Shown: piece by piece, positions 8,642 to 18,330 of the stretch | Layout of the letters: the number at the start of each line of letters is the position of its first letter | Numbering within the stretch: position 1 is the first letter of the stretch | Source of the DNA: Bacillota bacterium | GTDB lineage: Bacteria; Bacillota; Clostridia; Lachnospirales; Lachnospiraceae | Assembly (NCBI GenBank): GCA_023439505.1 | Contig: JAEXNR010000052.1 | Location: forward strand, 62,001-126,000 | DNA: 64,000 bases | Direction of reading: 5' to 3' | Program-made: the position numbers and the translations under genes | The notes under the pieces: generated by a model | The model's database searches: none | Seen by the model: only the letters and a program-made list of their open reading frames with translations | What the model was told of the DNA's origin: nothing

Positions 8642-10438
8642 TTATACGATGAAACTTGAGATTTCCTTCTTTAACTTCTCGGAGCTGTCGCTGGTCACAC
8701 CAACCAGTGCTGAAACCTCAGACGACATATTCGTCACACCGGTTACCTTCTCTGCAATATCTCCTGTTCCGACCGCTCCCTCCGTCGCCGCATGAGCCAC
8801 TTCATCCACCGATCTTATAACGCTCTCAATAGATGCAAGTAATTCCTCAGAGGTGGCACTAAAGTCTGTGATTAGAAGATTCATATAAACAGCATCCTCG
8901 CCATACCGGTCCGTGACCTGTAAGAATCTCTGAAAAATCTCCGAAATATCAGTTGATACGAACTTCAGTAATGCACTTGCGCTTTCCGATAGATTTGACA
9001 CCGCTTCCACTACCTCCGCGGTAACTTCCTGAATTTTAACAACGGAGTTCTTAGACTGTTCTGCCAGCTTACGGATCTCCTCTGCCACCACGGCGAAGCC
9101 CTTTCCTGCCTCTCCCGCCCTGGCAGCCTCAATGGATGCATTTAAAGCAAGCAGATTGGTCTGACCGGTGATGCCCATGATCGCCTCGGAAAGCACGGTA
9201 ATCTGGGAAACTACTTTCGCCTGTTCCAGCGCCTTTAAGAGCTTCTCCTCCATCTCTTCACTGATCTGATGTGCTCTCTCCTGGGAGCCGCGAACATCTT
9301 CCCTCGTCGTGATCGCACGCTGATTAATCACTTCCACCTGCAATGCACCTTCCTGGGACTTCTCTGCAATTGTCTTCGATGCCGCCTCAATCTCTCGGGA
9401 AGTGGTTGCCATGGACTGTGCGGAGGCGGCCGTTTCCTGCATACTGGCTGCCAGCTCCTCTGTAGTCGCGGCAACATCCTCGATATTGGAATTCAGATCC
9501 TTCATATTACTGTTGACATGTCCTACCACATCAATAATCTGATCTGCCTCTGCTTTTGTATTTCCAACCAATTTGGCCACCGACTCCTTCATTATCTCAA
9601 GATCGGCAGCCAAAATCCCAAAATCATCCCGCCGTTTTGTATAGGCATCCGGCAGCTTTGCTTTAAAATTACCGGTTGACAATGTCTCCAGATACTTACT
9701 GATTGTGGCAAATGCATGATTTAAATTCCGTGACATATAGATGGTAATTGCAACAGCGACACCTATGGAGATGATGAATGTCACAATATATTCCACGACT
9801 TTTTTATTGAAGCTCTCCCGTTCCTCTTCTGCCATGTTCTGTACCACATTGTCAATATTATCCACATAATTTCCTGTTCCGACTACCCACTGATAGGGTT
9901 CGAATGCCATCGTATAACTTCTTTTCGGATAGGTATGTTCTGTATCATCCGGCTTCGTATACCAATAATCAGTAAATCCTCCGCCCTCTTGTCTGGCAAC
10001 CCTGATAAAGTCCTTGATATACTCAAAGCCATTCATGTCCTTTGAATCCAGACGGTTGGTTCCCTCCGTCTGTGTCCCTCTCAGTACTACATTGACACCT
10101 TCATAGGTATCAATCCAAAAATATCCACTGTCCCCATAGCTTAAAACCCGGACCATATCCGCTGACATCTTCTTCGCTTCCTCCAGCGTATAATTACCTG
10201 CTTCAAACTGCTTATAAATTCCATCCAGCAATGAGATCACATTCTGCACCTGATCTTTAATATTCTTGTCATAATCTGTCCGTATGCTCTTCTCCAGTAT
10301 CTCCAGATTCTTCTTACTTGCATTCGTCTGGTTTATCAACGAGACGCCTGCCATCACTACCGCTGTCAGCAGTAAAAATACGGCTAATACAATGACTTTT
10401 GTTCTTACCTTAAAATTATTCAAACCCATCCTGATCAT
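8642..10438 (-). CDS. Methyl-accepting chemotaxis protein, Cache sensor
   Basis: A 598-residue membrane chemoreceptor: short cytoplasmic start, TM1 (about 12-32), extracellular single-Cache domain (about 35-200, with GYFWIDTYEGVNV and YQWVVGTGNYVD), TM2 (about 213-235), HAMP, then a long methylation/signalling coiled coil. The hairpin tip is canonical: TNLLALNASIEAARAGEAGKGF followed by AEEIRKLAEQ. It senses a small extracellular ligand and controls the CheA kinase; the ligand is unknown. The first ATG lies only 2 bases after AGGAG and the Met at codon 4 lies 11 bases after it, so either could be used. No che genes are in the window. Confidence 0.93.
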   Translation of the reverse strand: MIRMGLNNFKVRTKVIVLAVFLLLTAVVMAGVSLINQTNASKKNLEILEKSIRTDYDKNIKDQVQNVISLLDGIYKQFEAGNYTLEEAKKMSADMVRVLSYGDSGYFWIDTYEGVNVVLRGTQTEGTNRLDSKDMNGFEYIKDFIRVARQEGGGFTDYWYTKPDDTEHTYPKRSYTMAFEPYQWVVGTGNYVDNIDNVVQNMAEEERESFNKKVVEYIVTFIISIGVAVAITIYMSRNLNHAFATISKYLETLSTGNFKAKLPDAYTKRRDDFGILAADLEIMKESVAKLVGNTKAEADQIIDVVGHVNSNMKDLNSNIEDVAATTEELAASMQETAASAQSMATTSREIEAASKTIAEKSQEGALQVEVINQRAITTREDVRGSQERAHQISEEMEEKLLKALEQAKVVSQITVLSEAIMGITGQTNLLALNASIEAARAGEAGKGFAVVAEEIRKLAEQSKNSVVKIQEVTAEVVEAVSNLSESASALLKFVSTDISEIFQRFLQVTDRYGEDAVYMNLLITDFSATSEELLASIESVIRSVDEVAHAATEGAVGTGDIAEKVTGVTNMSSEVSALVGVTSDSSEKLKKEISSFIV

Positions 10439-10609
10439 CTCTCCTTTTAATATGAACTTACCACAAAAGAAGATCCCTTTATATTCTTATTATGATATAC
10501 CCTTATTCTACATTATTCGCCAATATTTTTCAATGTTAGACATATTCTTTTGCATTTATTTTCACACCAGCGTCCACGCGTGCTACTTGCTCGCACGCAT
10601 AAATTCAAC

Positions 10610-10637
10610 GTGTGAATTAGTTTTTTATAATTCACAC
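10610..10637 (-). terminator. Hairpin at the end of the dinB operon
   Basis: GTGTGAATTA (10610-10619) pairs perfectly with TAATTCACAC (10628-10637) around an 8-base loop. It overlaps the stop of the small gene at 10632. A second GC-rich hairpin (GCGTGC/GCACGC, about 10578-10597) follows on the minus strand before the chemoreceptor gene. Neither has a long T-run. Confidence 0.45.
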
Positions 10638-10883
10638 TAAGATCCATTGATGTGTCTTGATATGATACTTTATATTGACTATCTGCAAACATTCTCCGCG
10701 CATTATATTGCAGCAAAAAAGAATCGCCTGCATTCCGGCATAGTTCTCTTCCCTGCTGAATACAATACTCTCAATTTTATAGGTATACAGCATATGGCTC
10801 TCATCTTCCAGACGAATAAAATTAGGCTTGATTTTCCCCTGCACATTAAATGTGGCAATGACATCCACCGGCATATGATCCAT
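10632..10883 (-). CDS. Small conserved-type protein coupled to dinB
   Basis: An 83-residue protein not assigned to a named family. The ATG at 10883 overlaps the dinB stop as TGATG, with AAGGG upstream, so it is almost certainly translated with dinB; a GTG one codon earlier is less likely. Composition looks genuine: 'VIATFNVQGKIKPNFIRLED' opens a probable beta-strand domain and the end is 'YHIKTHQWIL'. From memory, short proteins with a similar G-x-I-x-P opening sit behind Y-family polymerase genes in other clostridia. No motif gives a biochemical function; a role in lesion bypass is inferred only from coupling. Confidence 0.65.
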   Translation of the reverse strand: MDHMPVDVIATFNVQGKIKPNFIRLEDESHMLYTYKIESIVFSREENYAGMQAILFCCNIMRGECLQIVNIKYHIKTHQWILV

Positions 10884-12142
10884 CACTTAATCCCTTCTTC
10901 ATATTTTGGTTTTCGTTTTTCCGGCGAAATACCTCCCGCCATATGATAAATCCGGTTGTTTAAAAAGGCGGCCCGTTTGATTGCATCATCTCCATACCGT
11001 TCTCTCACCGCATCTACCACCGTGTCCAGCTTCGACAATTTTTCATAACGGTTCAAATCAAATAAATTTATCTGGCGCATAGCATTCCCGCTGATGATTC
11101 TACTGGTATGAATCCCAAGATTTCTGATGGGTTTTCCGTCCCACAATTCATCAAATAGCCGACATGCGGCCCGGTGAATCTCATTGGTTGTATTCGATGC
11201 ACTAAACAGCGTCATCTGATGAGAAGCATGATGAAACTCAAAATCCACAAGGCTGACTGCCACCACGGCTGCCATTACCCCATCTGCCCTCAGACGGGTA
11301 CATACGGTCTCTGCCACCGAGAGCAGAACCATCTTAGCCACGTCCTCGGTTTCCACATCAAAGGCAATGGTAGTGGAATTTCCATACCCCTTATTGGCCG
11401 GGGTCTCTTCCGAAATTACAGAGAGGTCAATCCCATTGGCAAAGGCGTAAATCACCTCACCATGCTTCTTAAAATGGGCTCTCAAAATATTCAGATCCGT
11501 CCCTGCCAGCTGTCCGATGGTTTGAATGCCCAGAGAAAGGAGTTTCTTTCTGGTCGCCGAACCGACATAAAACAGATCGCCCACCGGAAGCCGCCATAAT
11601 TTTCGTTCTATCTCCTCGGGAAACAGGGTGTGCACCATGTTGGGCTTCTTAAAATCCGAGGCCATCTTTGCCAATAGTTTATTCGTAGAGATTCCGATGT
11701 TCACCGTAAACCCCAATTCCTGATATATTCTGTCCTTGATAAGATTTGCCGCAACGACTACCGACCCGTAAATCCCCAGGGTTCCCGTCATATCGCAGTA
11801 AGCCTCATCAACGGAATACTGCTGTACGCAGGGCGAAAACTCCCTCAATATTTCCATAAAGGCCTGTGAGCAGGTCTCATACAGATCATAATGAGGTGCA
11901 ACCAGCATCAGGTCGGGACACAGCTTCTTCGCATCACTGATGGTGTCCCCCGTTCTGATTCCAAACTTTTTCGCCGGCAGAGATTTTGCCAGAATGATTC
12001 CATGACGCTTTTTAATATCTCCTCCCACTGCGGACGGAATATCACGCAAATCAGTTTTCTGTCCAAGGATATGCAGGCGATAAACAGCTTCCCAACTAAG
12101 AAAAGCCGAATTCACATCAATATGAAATATCACATTTTCCAT
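10883..12142 (-). CDS. dinB: DNA polymerase IV-like Y-family polymerase
   Basis: A 419-residue error-prone translesion polymerase. Catalytic acidic residues are in place: Asp9 in HIDVNSAFLSWEA and Asp112-Glu113 in YSVDEAYCDMTG. A helix-hairpin-helix thumb region follows (LLSLGIQTIGQLAG), then a little-finger domain (about 240-350). The open frame begins at a GTG at 12154, but that GTG forms part of the AGAGGTG ribosome site serving the ATG at 12142, so the ATG is chosen. It is translationally coupled to a small downstream gene. No LexA box was recognised upstream. 'dinB' here means the Pol IV/ImuB-like clostridial family; the exact paralogue is uncertain. Confidence 0.9.
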   Translation of the reverse strand: MENVIFHIDVNSAFLSWEAVYRLHILGQKTDLRDIPSAVGGDIKKRHGIILAKSLPAKKFGIRTGDTISDAKKLCPDLMLVAPHYDLYETCSQAFMEILREFSPCVQQYSVDEAYCDMTGTLGIYGSVVVAANLIKDRIYQELGFTVNIGISTNKLLAKMASDFKKPNMVHTLFPEEIERKLWRLPVGDLFYVGSATRKKLLSLGIQTIGQLAGTDLNILRAHFKKHGEVIYAFANGIDLSVISEETPANKGYGNSTTIAFDVETEDVAKMVLLSVAETVCTRLRADGVMAAVVAVSLVDFEFHHASHQMTLFSASNTTNEIHRAACRLFDELWDGKPIRNLGIHTSRIISGNAMRQINLFDLNRYEKLSKLDTVVDAVRERYGDDAIKRAAFLNNRIYHMAGGISPEKRKPKYEEGIK

Positions 12143-12257
12143 ACATATGTTCACCTCTGAATCGCATTATATCAGAACTTATGTTCGATGTAAAGCAGAG
12201 AATTTTTGTCAATTCTAATCAGGTTATTTAATTACTTCCCATAAAGTTTAGAAAATA

Positions 12258-12563
12258 ATGGTTTTAAAAAAATCGGAAGCTGCATCTTATATGATAAGCT
12301 TCTTACACGCGCACAGATTTGAAGAACAGGCTTATCGTTCTTGCATGGGGATTCTACAATTAGCTAAGGCTCATGGAAATAACGCATTAAATGCAGCTTG
12401 TCACAAGGCAGAAGAAATGCATTCTGTAACCTATACAACTATAAAAAACATCCTGAAGAATGGTCAGGAGACCACCCCTTCCGTTCGGAGGAAACGGCCA
12501 ATACCAAGTCATGAAAACCTCCGAAGTGGATCTGGGAATAGCAACTGTAAAAGGAGAATAATT
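12258..12563 (+). pseudogene. istA: IS21 transposase IstA, C-terminal remnant
   Basis: About 80 recognisable C-terminal residues survive, including FEEQAYRSCMGILQLAKAHGN and YTTIKNILKNGQE, which are characteristic of IstA just before its stop. The DDE catalytic domain and N-terminal HTH are absent, so the protein cannot transpose. The frame breaks after KNGQE: the continuing reading becomes basic and non-homologous, whereas the +1 frame resembles the usual end. The ATG at 12258 is just the first Met in the surviving frame, with no ribosome site. Confidence 0.8.
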
Positions 12564-13302
12564 ATGATGACTTATCAAACCCAGAGATGAAACTCTATGC
12601 CATGAATGCAGAATACCAACGTCAGTCAGAACTTCCAGAAATGGATGAATTCGATTTTGATAGCCGACTAGGGATGCTTGTAGATGCACCGTGGTTGTCT
12701 CGACGAGATGCACGTTTTCAACGTTTTTTTATATACTGCCGATCTACGAGAACCTTCCGCTAACTTAGCAGATATTGATTATGCCCCAAGCCGCAATCTT
12801 AAGAAATCACAGATGTCACAGCTTTCAGATTGTAGATGGATTAAGGGACAATAATCTAATCGTAACAGGAGCTTGTGGCACTGGTAAAACGTATATACTC
12901 AGTGCCATAGGCAGAAAAGCTTGCCTACAAAACTATAAGGTTAAGTGTTATCGCATGAATCGCTTAATCACAGACCTTGCGATTGGAAGAGGTGATGGAT
13001 CGTATAACAAGCTGATTAATGAATTGAAAAAGCCAGACCTCCTCATACTCGATGACTTTGCTATGCAAGATTTAGAACCTTCTGCAAGTAGAGATCTTTT
13101 AGAAGTTATAGAAGAGCGACATGGTCGTAAATCAACAGCTATCTCAGCGCAACTTCCAGTAAAGCTGTGGTCGGAAATATTTGAAGACCGAACCAGTGGC
13201 GATGCCATACTAAACCGATTAATACCAAATGCATACCGCATTTCTTTGGAAGGACCCAGCTGGCGAAGATTTGCAGGCTTCTTAGGGCAACAAAACTTTT
13301 GA
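12564..13302 (+). pseudogene. istB: IS21 helper ATPase IstB, frameshifted
   Basis: An AAA+ target-selection ATPase of IS21, broken by several frameshifts. Pieces in different frames join into a near-complete IstB: PEMKLYAMNAEYQRQSELPE and MDEFDFDSRLGMLVDA, then YTADLREPSANLADIDYAPS, then NLKKSQMSQLSDCRWIK, then the longest open part from about 12845 with Walker A GACGTGKTY, Walker B LLILDDF and the end ISLEGPSWRR. Walker motifs are intact but the N-terminal DNA-contact region is disrupted. The open part is long enough to be called as a gene by software; that call would be a fragment. Confidence 0.85.
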
Positions 13303-13355
13303 CTGTCCAGTTATATTATATAAAATATCTTTTTTGTATTTTGAACAATTATTTA

Positions 13356-16300
13356 TTACGGGTAGTGTTCTATAGTATTTTCTATCTTTTGGAATTCGTC
13401 TTCCATAAAATCTTTTGGGAACTCATTTTTCATTAATGTAGACAGTTCCTGCGCAATTTCATAATATTCTAGTGCCATTTTCTTATTTTCTTCTATACCC
13501 TTCTTAAAAAATTTTTTTTGCAACCGCAGATATTCATTATTTTTTTGTCCACCTAAAATTAAACACCTCTTTATTAAGTTTAAACACAAATATTTGACTT
13601 TCTGTTTATTATTCTCGGATATTGGTTGAATAAAAGTGGTTCCTTCGGGAAATTTATACTCGTGCCCGAATACACATGATAATTGATGTATTAGTTTCTT
13701 TACTATCCAAGCACTGTCTTTAATCTTTGTATCATCAAATTTTTCTACAACACATATATCACGTAAGAAATCTTCATAAATACTTTTTGATTTTAATTCT
13801 AATATCTTTGATGATTGAACAATATTTTTCTCATTAGAAATTGTTTTTTCTCTTATAGAATTGATATATGATTCTATTGAATAAATAAGGTTTTTACTGT
13901 TTATTGTATCAGGATGATTTTTCCCTAGAGCGGTTATACGCTCTTTATAAACCTCTTCAGCAACTTTTAGTGCATCTTCATATTGTCCAAGGTTTTTATA
14001 ACGTGTAACAAGTTTATCTAAAGCTTTTAAAGTGTTTGGATGTTCTTTCCCTAGGACATTCTTATAATTTGCATAGACATTCATTGATACTTTTAAAGCC
14101 TCTTCATATCTGCCAAGGTTGGTATAACGTATACTAATAATATTAAGCGCATCTATTGTATCGGGATGATTTCCCCCGAATAAATCCTTTCGCTTATTAT
14201 AAAATTCTGTTGATATCCGTAAAGCTTCATCATATAATTTTAATTGAGAATAATCAACACTAAGGTTACTTAATGCGCGTAATGTATCTGGATGATTTTC
14301 TCCCAGAAAATTCTTGTTACCTTCATATACTTCCTCTGATATTTTAAGTGCTTCCGCATGTCGTTCGAGTTTTGTATAAATAACACCGATATTATTAAGT
14401 ATACCAAGCGTATCCAAATGATTTTTGCCAAAGAGTGTTTTATGTTTTTCATAGGCTTCATATAACACTTTAAGAGCTTCCTTATACAGTTCCATTCTTG
14501 TAAGTAGCAATCCTAAGGTGTTAATTATAGCTAAGGTATCCGGATGATATTCTCCATAGACTAAATTATACTTTTTGTGTACTTCTTCTAAGACTTTTAT
14601 CGACTCCTCATATTGTCCAAGACTAAAATATCTATTGCCTAGACTGTATTGTGCTATTAAAGTATCCGGATGTTCTTCACCAAAAACATTCTTATATTTT
14701 TCATAAGTTTCTACTGATATTTTAAGTGCTTTTTCATACCTTCCAGAAACAGTATAAGCTTCTCCAAGATTATTGAGTGCATCCAATGTGTCTATGTGAT
14801 TATCTCCAAGGGATGCTTTATACTTTTCATAAGCTTCTTCCGACATTTTTACTGCATCCTTATATCTACCGAGCTTAACATAGATATTAGCAAATTCTAC
14901 TAATGCTTTCAGGGTATCTGGATGATTTTCTCCAAGTACTACCATATAATTATAATAAACTTCTTCCAATGTCTTTAACGCTTCTTTAAATAACCCAAGG
15001 TCCATATAAATTCTACTTAATCTATGAAGTGCTTCAATAGTATCCGAATAATCTTTTCCAAAGGCATTTTTCCATTTTTCATAAACATCTTCAAATACAA
15101 CGCGAGCCTCCATATAATCTTTATGTGCAGCATAAGTTATCCCAATGTTTGTAAGTGCAATTAAAGTATCCGGATGGTTTTCCCCATGAACAACCTTTTG
15201 GATTTCATAAATTTCTTTTGATATCTTAATTATATCTATAAAATTTTTTTTATTAGAATATTCTACTTGTAAGTTACTTAGTGTATTTATAGTGATTGGG
15301 TGATCATCCCCCAACACAAGCTTATACTTTTCATAAGCTTCTTCTGTTGCTAAAAGAGCATCTTCGTAACGACCCAACTGAAAATAATGGGTACCAAGAG
15401 TACTTAATGCCGCCACAGTTTCCGGATGGTTTTCCCCTAGAATATCTTTACATCTTTGATAAACCTCTTCAGATACTTTAACAGCTTCATCATATCTCCC
15501 AAGGCTAGCATAGCGAATGGAGAGATTGCTAAGTACGCCTAGTGTGCTCGGGTGATTTTCTCCAAGGATAGTTATTAATCTTTCATAAACCTTTTCAGAT
15601 ACTTTAAAAGCTTCATCATACCGTTTGAGACTTGAATAACGAGTGGACAAGTTATTAAGTTCATACAAAGTAAGCCGGTGATCTTCACCACATTGAATCG
15701 AATACTTTTGATAGACTTCTTCTGACACTTTTAAAGCTTCTTCATACCGCCCGAGTTCAAAATAAATACCACTTATATTGCTGTATATACCTATTGTACC
15801 TAGGTGATCTTCGCCGTAAATAATTTTATACTTTTTATATACCTCTACACACAACTCTAATGATTTGTCATAGTTTCCATTCCTATATAATGCAGTAACT
15901 TCAACATTGTTAAACTTTAACAATTCATTTTCAGAAAGCTGATTCATTCCTAAGCTCCTATTACATTCATTAAGAAGCTCTAGCATCTCCTTATACTCAC
16001 CCTTCTTTTCCAAATACTCCGCATAGAATGTAGCCGCAATAACATATACTTTTGATTGTTTAAATTCTCGAGCTTGTTTCCATATATAATCAAATGCACT
16101 TTCAAAGGCTGTCAATTCATAATTATTTATATAGTTATCTAATATTGAGCTCATATTAGATAATACATTATATATGCTTTTTTCTATGTTATCTGAAGTT
16201 TCAAACTTAATCTGGTATATAGCTAATTTTTCTCTAATCGACGAAGGTATACTTTCGTTGTTTATGATTTTACTAATATATTTATAGTACTTTTCCTTAA

Positions 16301-17588
16301 TGCTTATCGGGCACTTCTCAAATATGATTCTTTGTATCTTTCGATTAATATAATAATGCGTATTATCTTTTGTTATAATAAATGATAAATCTTTCATTTT
16401 ATCATACATTATTTTTGATAGGTTATAATTCATTTCATTATTTACCTTATCAAATTCATCATCTGTCCAATTTTCCATACAAGATAAAAGATAAATGAGA
16501 GTCTTCTCATTATCATTCATATATCGTAGGAATTGCCCTGCAAGTTCACCTAAGTCACCAGATAAATCGGCAAGTTTTAGCATTTTCCCTGTATCGTTTT
16601 TATAGTAGGTATCAATACAAAGCTTCAGATGATCTGGCATCCCTTTTACTAGTTCATAGATGTCTTCGCACAAATCAGCATCACTAATACCTACCTTTTT
16701 TAAATAAGAGATAGAATCTTTTTTTGATAACTCATTAAGCATATGTTGTTCAAGCGATTCCTTGTCCCAGTTTCTATCAAACTGTTCCCACTTAAGTCGC
16801 TCTCTTCCCATAATTATCCAAAGGGTATTTGAGACTTGGAATATGATACCATTTTTTCCTCTGATCCAGAGGTCATTCAATAATGGATCTCCGATAGAAT
16901 TCATTTCATTGACTAGCATCTCATATGTATCAAAAAATATAACTAGTGGTTCTTTCTCTTTTTCCCTGTTACGCTGCATATCTTTTGCAAAATAGAAAGG
17001 TAGTTTTCCTTTTAATTCTTGAATATCGTAACTTTCCATTTCGGCTAAATATTGTTTATGTTCTAGATAAAAATTTCGCCCTAGTGTTAAGGCTGAATCC
17101 ATTGATTGTATAATAGTTGAAACCGTACTAATTACTGGAATAGCACCTAGTATTTCAAAAATATGATTTAAATATGAACTTTTTTCAATGATACCTTTAA
17201 CTTCCGGTTTATCTATACTTTCTCCACGCTTAATAGCATAAAAATAAAGCGCATATTCTAATAATGGAAAAGTGTATTTATAATGTTCCACTAAATAATT
17301 TTTTAATTTTGATATAGTAAGCCATGATTCCTGTGTATCATTCAAGTCCAGATATGCATATTTTGTTTCCGGTTTTTTTTCTTTTAATTCATTCATCAAT
17401 TCATTACATAGCCTTGTCTTACCAATTCCACTTACTCCATAATAAGATACAACTTTGATAATGTTCTTATCCATATTTGCAGATACTTCATCATAGTTAT
17501 TCCAAAATATAGCACGTGGTACTTCGCGATCAATAAAAACAAATGGTCTTCTAAAATCATCCGTATGGTTTACAATATGCTGAGGCAC
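13356..17588 (-). CDS. STAND-type NTPase with 16 kinesin-light-chain-like TPRs
   Basis: A 1410-residue soluble protein. The N-terminal NTPase has Walker A GVSGIGKT (51-58), a Walker B-like strand ending at Asp220 (LVIFFDTYE) and a GR sensor segment (about 262). A winged-helix/linker region follows to about 560. Sixteen tandem 42-residue TPRs of the kinesin-light-chain type follow, each carrying a version of LGENHPDTL plus LGRYEEALK. A helical tail of about 170 residues closes the protein. No N-terminal effector (TIR, protease, nuclease) is visible. The start is a GTG with AGGGAAGAG upstream. The gene is clearly more AT-rich than its neighbours and lies between a decayed IS21 and IS-like repeats, which points to horizontal acquisition. 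NB-ARC/STAND-TPR proteins act as signal-gated ATPases, some in phage defence; function here is unproven. Confidence 0.85.
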   Translation of the reverse strand: MPQHIVNHTDDFRRPFVFIDREVPRAIFWNNYDEVSANMDKNIIKVVSYYGVSGIGKTRLCNELMNELKEKKPETKYAYLDLNDTQESWLTISKLKNYLVEHYKYTFPLLEYALYFYAIKRGESIDKPEVKGIIEKSSYLNHIFEILGAIPVISTVSTIIQSMDSALTLGRNFYLEHKQYLAEMESYDIQELKGKLPFYFAKDMQRNREKEKEPLVIFFDTYEMLVNEMNSIGDPLLNDLWIRGKNGIIFQVSNTLWIIMGRERLKWEQFDRNWDKESLEQHMLNELSKKDSISYLKKVGISDADLCEDIYELVKGMPDHLKLCIDTYYKNDTGKMLKLADLSGDLGELAGQFLRYMNDNEKTLIYLLSCMENWTDDEFDKVNNEMNYNLSKIMYDKMKDLSFIITKDNTHYYINRKIQRIIFEKCPISIKEKYYKYISKIINNESIPSSIREKLAIYQIKFETSDNIEKSIYNVLSNMSSILDNYINNYELTAFESAFDYIWKQAREFKQSKVYVIAATFYAEYLEKKGEYKEMLELLNECNRSLGMNQLSENELLKFNNVEVTALYRNGNYDKSLELCVEVYKKYKIIYGEDHLGTIGIYSNISGIYFELGRYEEALKVSEEVYQKYSIQCGEDHRLTLYELNNLSTRYSSLKRYDEAFKVSEKVYERLITILGENHPSTLGVLSNLSIRYASLGRYDEAVKVSEEVYQRCKDILGENHPETVAALSTLGTHYFQLGRYEDALLATEEAYEKYKLVLGDDHPITINTLSNLQVEYSNKKNFIDIIKISKEIYEIQKVVHGENHPDTLIALTNIGITYAAHKDYMEARVVFEDVYEKWKNAFGKDYSDTIEALHRLSRIYMDLGLFKEALKTLEEVYYNYMVVLGENHPDTLKALVEFANIYVKLGRYKDAVKMSEEAYEKYKASLGDNHIDTLDALNNLGEAYTVSGRYEKALKISVETYEKYKNVFGEEHPDTLIAQYSLGNRYFSLGQYEESIKVLEEVHKKYNLVYGEYHPDTLAIINTLGLLLTRMELYKEALKVLYEAYEKHKTLFGKNHLDTLGILNNIGVIYTKLERHAEALKISEEVYEGNKNFLGENHPDTLRALSNLSVDYSQLKLYDEALRISTEFYNKRKDLFGGNHPDTIDALNIISIRYTNLGRYEEALKVSMNVYANYKNVLGKEHPNTLKALDKLVTRYKNLGQYEDALKVAEEVYKERITALGKNHPDTINSKNLIYSIESYINSIREKTISNEKNIVQSSKILELKSKSIYEDFLRDICVVEKFDDTKIKDSAWIVKKLIHQLSCVFGHEYKFPEGTTFIQPISENNKQKVKYLCLNLIKRCLILGGQKNNEYLRLQKKFFKKGIEENKKMALEYYEIAQELSTLMKNEFPKDFMEDEFQKIENTIEHYP

Positions 17589-17858
17589 TTAAATCACACT
17601 CTTCCCTAAACATCTATGATAATATCAGAATATCAAACGAATTTAGAATTATCAATATTTATTTACATATTTTGTTATCTTTTGTGGTGTAAATATAAAA
17701 GATATTTTGAAACTTTTAAATTATTGCCGGTTTATACTTTTTATTTTCAAAAGTTGCAATATACCGAATTAAAAGTAGTACTAAAAGTTTGTATATACCT
17801 AACCACGACAAGGCACGGAAAGCAATATTTTCCGCGCCTTGTTCTTTACTATTTTGAT

Positions 17859-17993
17859 TTCAAACTTTATTGTCAATAATTTTAGCAGTTTTAAGTTTTT
17901 ACAATTTATTCTTCAAACTTTATTGTCTTTTTTACATTTTGTGAGTGCAAAAAACTCCCTAAAAACGTATCAAATATTTCAAACTTTATTGTC
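17859..17993. repeat. Three 16-bp direct repeats
   Basis: TTCAAACTTTATTGTC occurs at 17859-17874, 17912-17927 and 17978-17993 without a mismatch, spaced 53 and 66 bp apart. Repeated short motifs near the ends are a known feature of IS21-family elements (transposase-binding sites), and an IS21 remnant lies 4.5 kb away. The link is inference. Confidence 0.85.
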
Positions 17994-18076
17994 ACTCAAC
18001 AGTTATTGCATTCTGCGCCGCTCAGCGGTCACTGATGCATTTGACAACGGCCACTGTGCAATGAAAACGGCCAACT

Positions 18077-18159
18077 ACTACAAAGGTATCTTGGTATCAA
18101 TGGGCAAGGGCTAAAGCCGGCGCAGAAGCGCCCCATTGACACCAAGATACCTTTGTAGT
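18077..18159. repeat. 28-bp inverted repeat with GC-rich loop
   Basis: Arms 18077-18104 and 18132-18159 match in 27 of 28 positions (the odd one a G-U-type change) around a 27-base loop. A further AACTACT copy sits just outside each arm. It is too long for an ordinary terminator and next to no gene end. An IS terminus or miniature element is the likeliest source. Confidence 0.75.
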
Positions 18160-18330
18160 GAATAGTAGTTAAGCAGACCTATGAGACGGTCTGCTCCACC
18201 ATATTTTAATTATATGAGAGCGACCGCCAAATCGCAGAGTTGGTTTGTATATGTTATTCGCCTAATACCACGCAGATATTAGGTAAATATTCAACAGATC
18301 TAGATTTAAATTCCTACTCTATTCTTGATG

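Larger units (their letters stand above)
12258..13302 (+). mobile_element. Decayed IS21-family insertion sequence
   Basis: The segment holds the 3' end of istA followed by a frameshifted istB, in the normal IS21 order and orientation. Most of istA and the left end are missing. No clear terminal inverted repeat was found at either border. The element lies directly beside the STAND-TPR gene. Confidence 0.8.
17589..18330. other. 742-bp non-coding stretch with IS-end-like repeats
   Basis: No credible gene. It contains AT-rich DNA upstream of the STAND gene, three 16-bp direct repeats (17859-17993), a GC-richer block with two CGGCCA motifs (about 18045-18075), a 28-bp inverted repeat (18077-18159), an 8-bp hairpin AGCAGACC/GGTCTGCT (about 18172-18195) and a 7-bp hairpin CCTAATA/TATTAGG (18261-18283). 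The last may help end the transcript from the gene above. The repeat-plus-hairpin block resembles the non-coding end of an insertion sequence. Confidence 0.7.

Noticed and set aside
8421..8795. Open frames on the plus strand over the repeat array
   Set aside because: Their products are just translated repeats and they run through the terminator into the antisense of the chemoreceptor gene.
12775..13302. Intact IstB-like ATPase gene
   Set aside because: Upstream IstB residues occur in other frames immediately before it, so this is the open part of a frameshifted pseudogene.
13900..15920. Regular 126-bp DNA periodicity as a non-coding repeat array
   Set aside because: It is the coding sequence of sixteen 42-residue TPRs in one uninterrupted frame.
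17616..18114. Plus-strand open frames in the gap beyond the STAND gene
   Set aside because: Low-complexity Phe/Leu-rich products covering the repeats, without ribosome sites.
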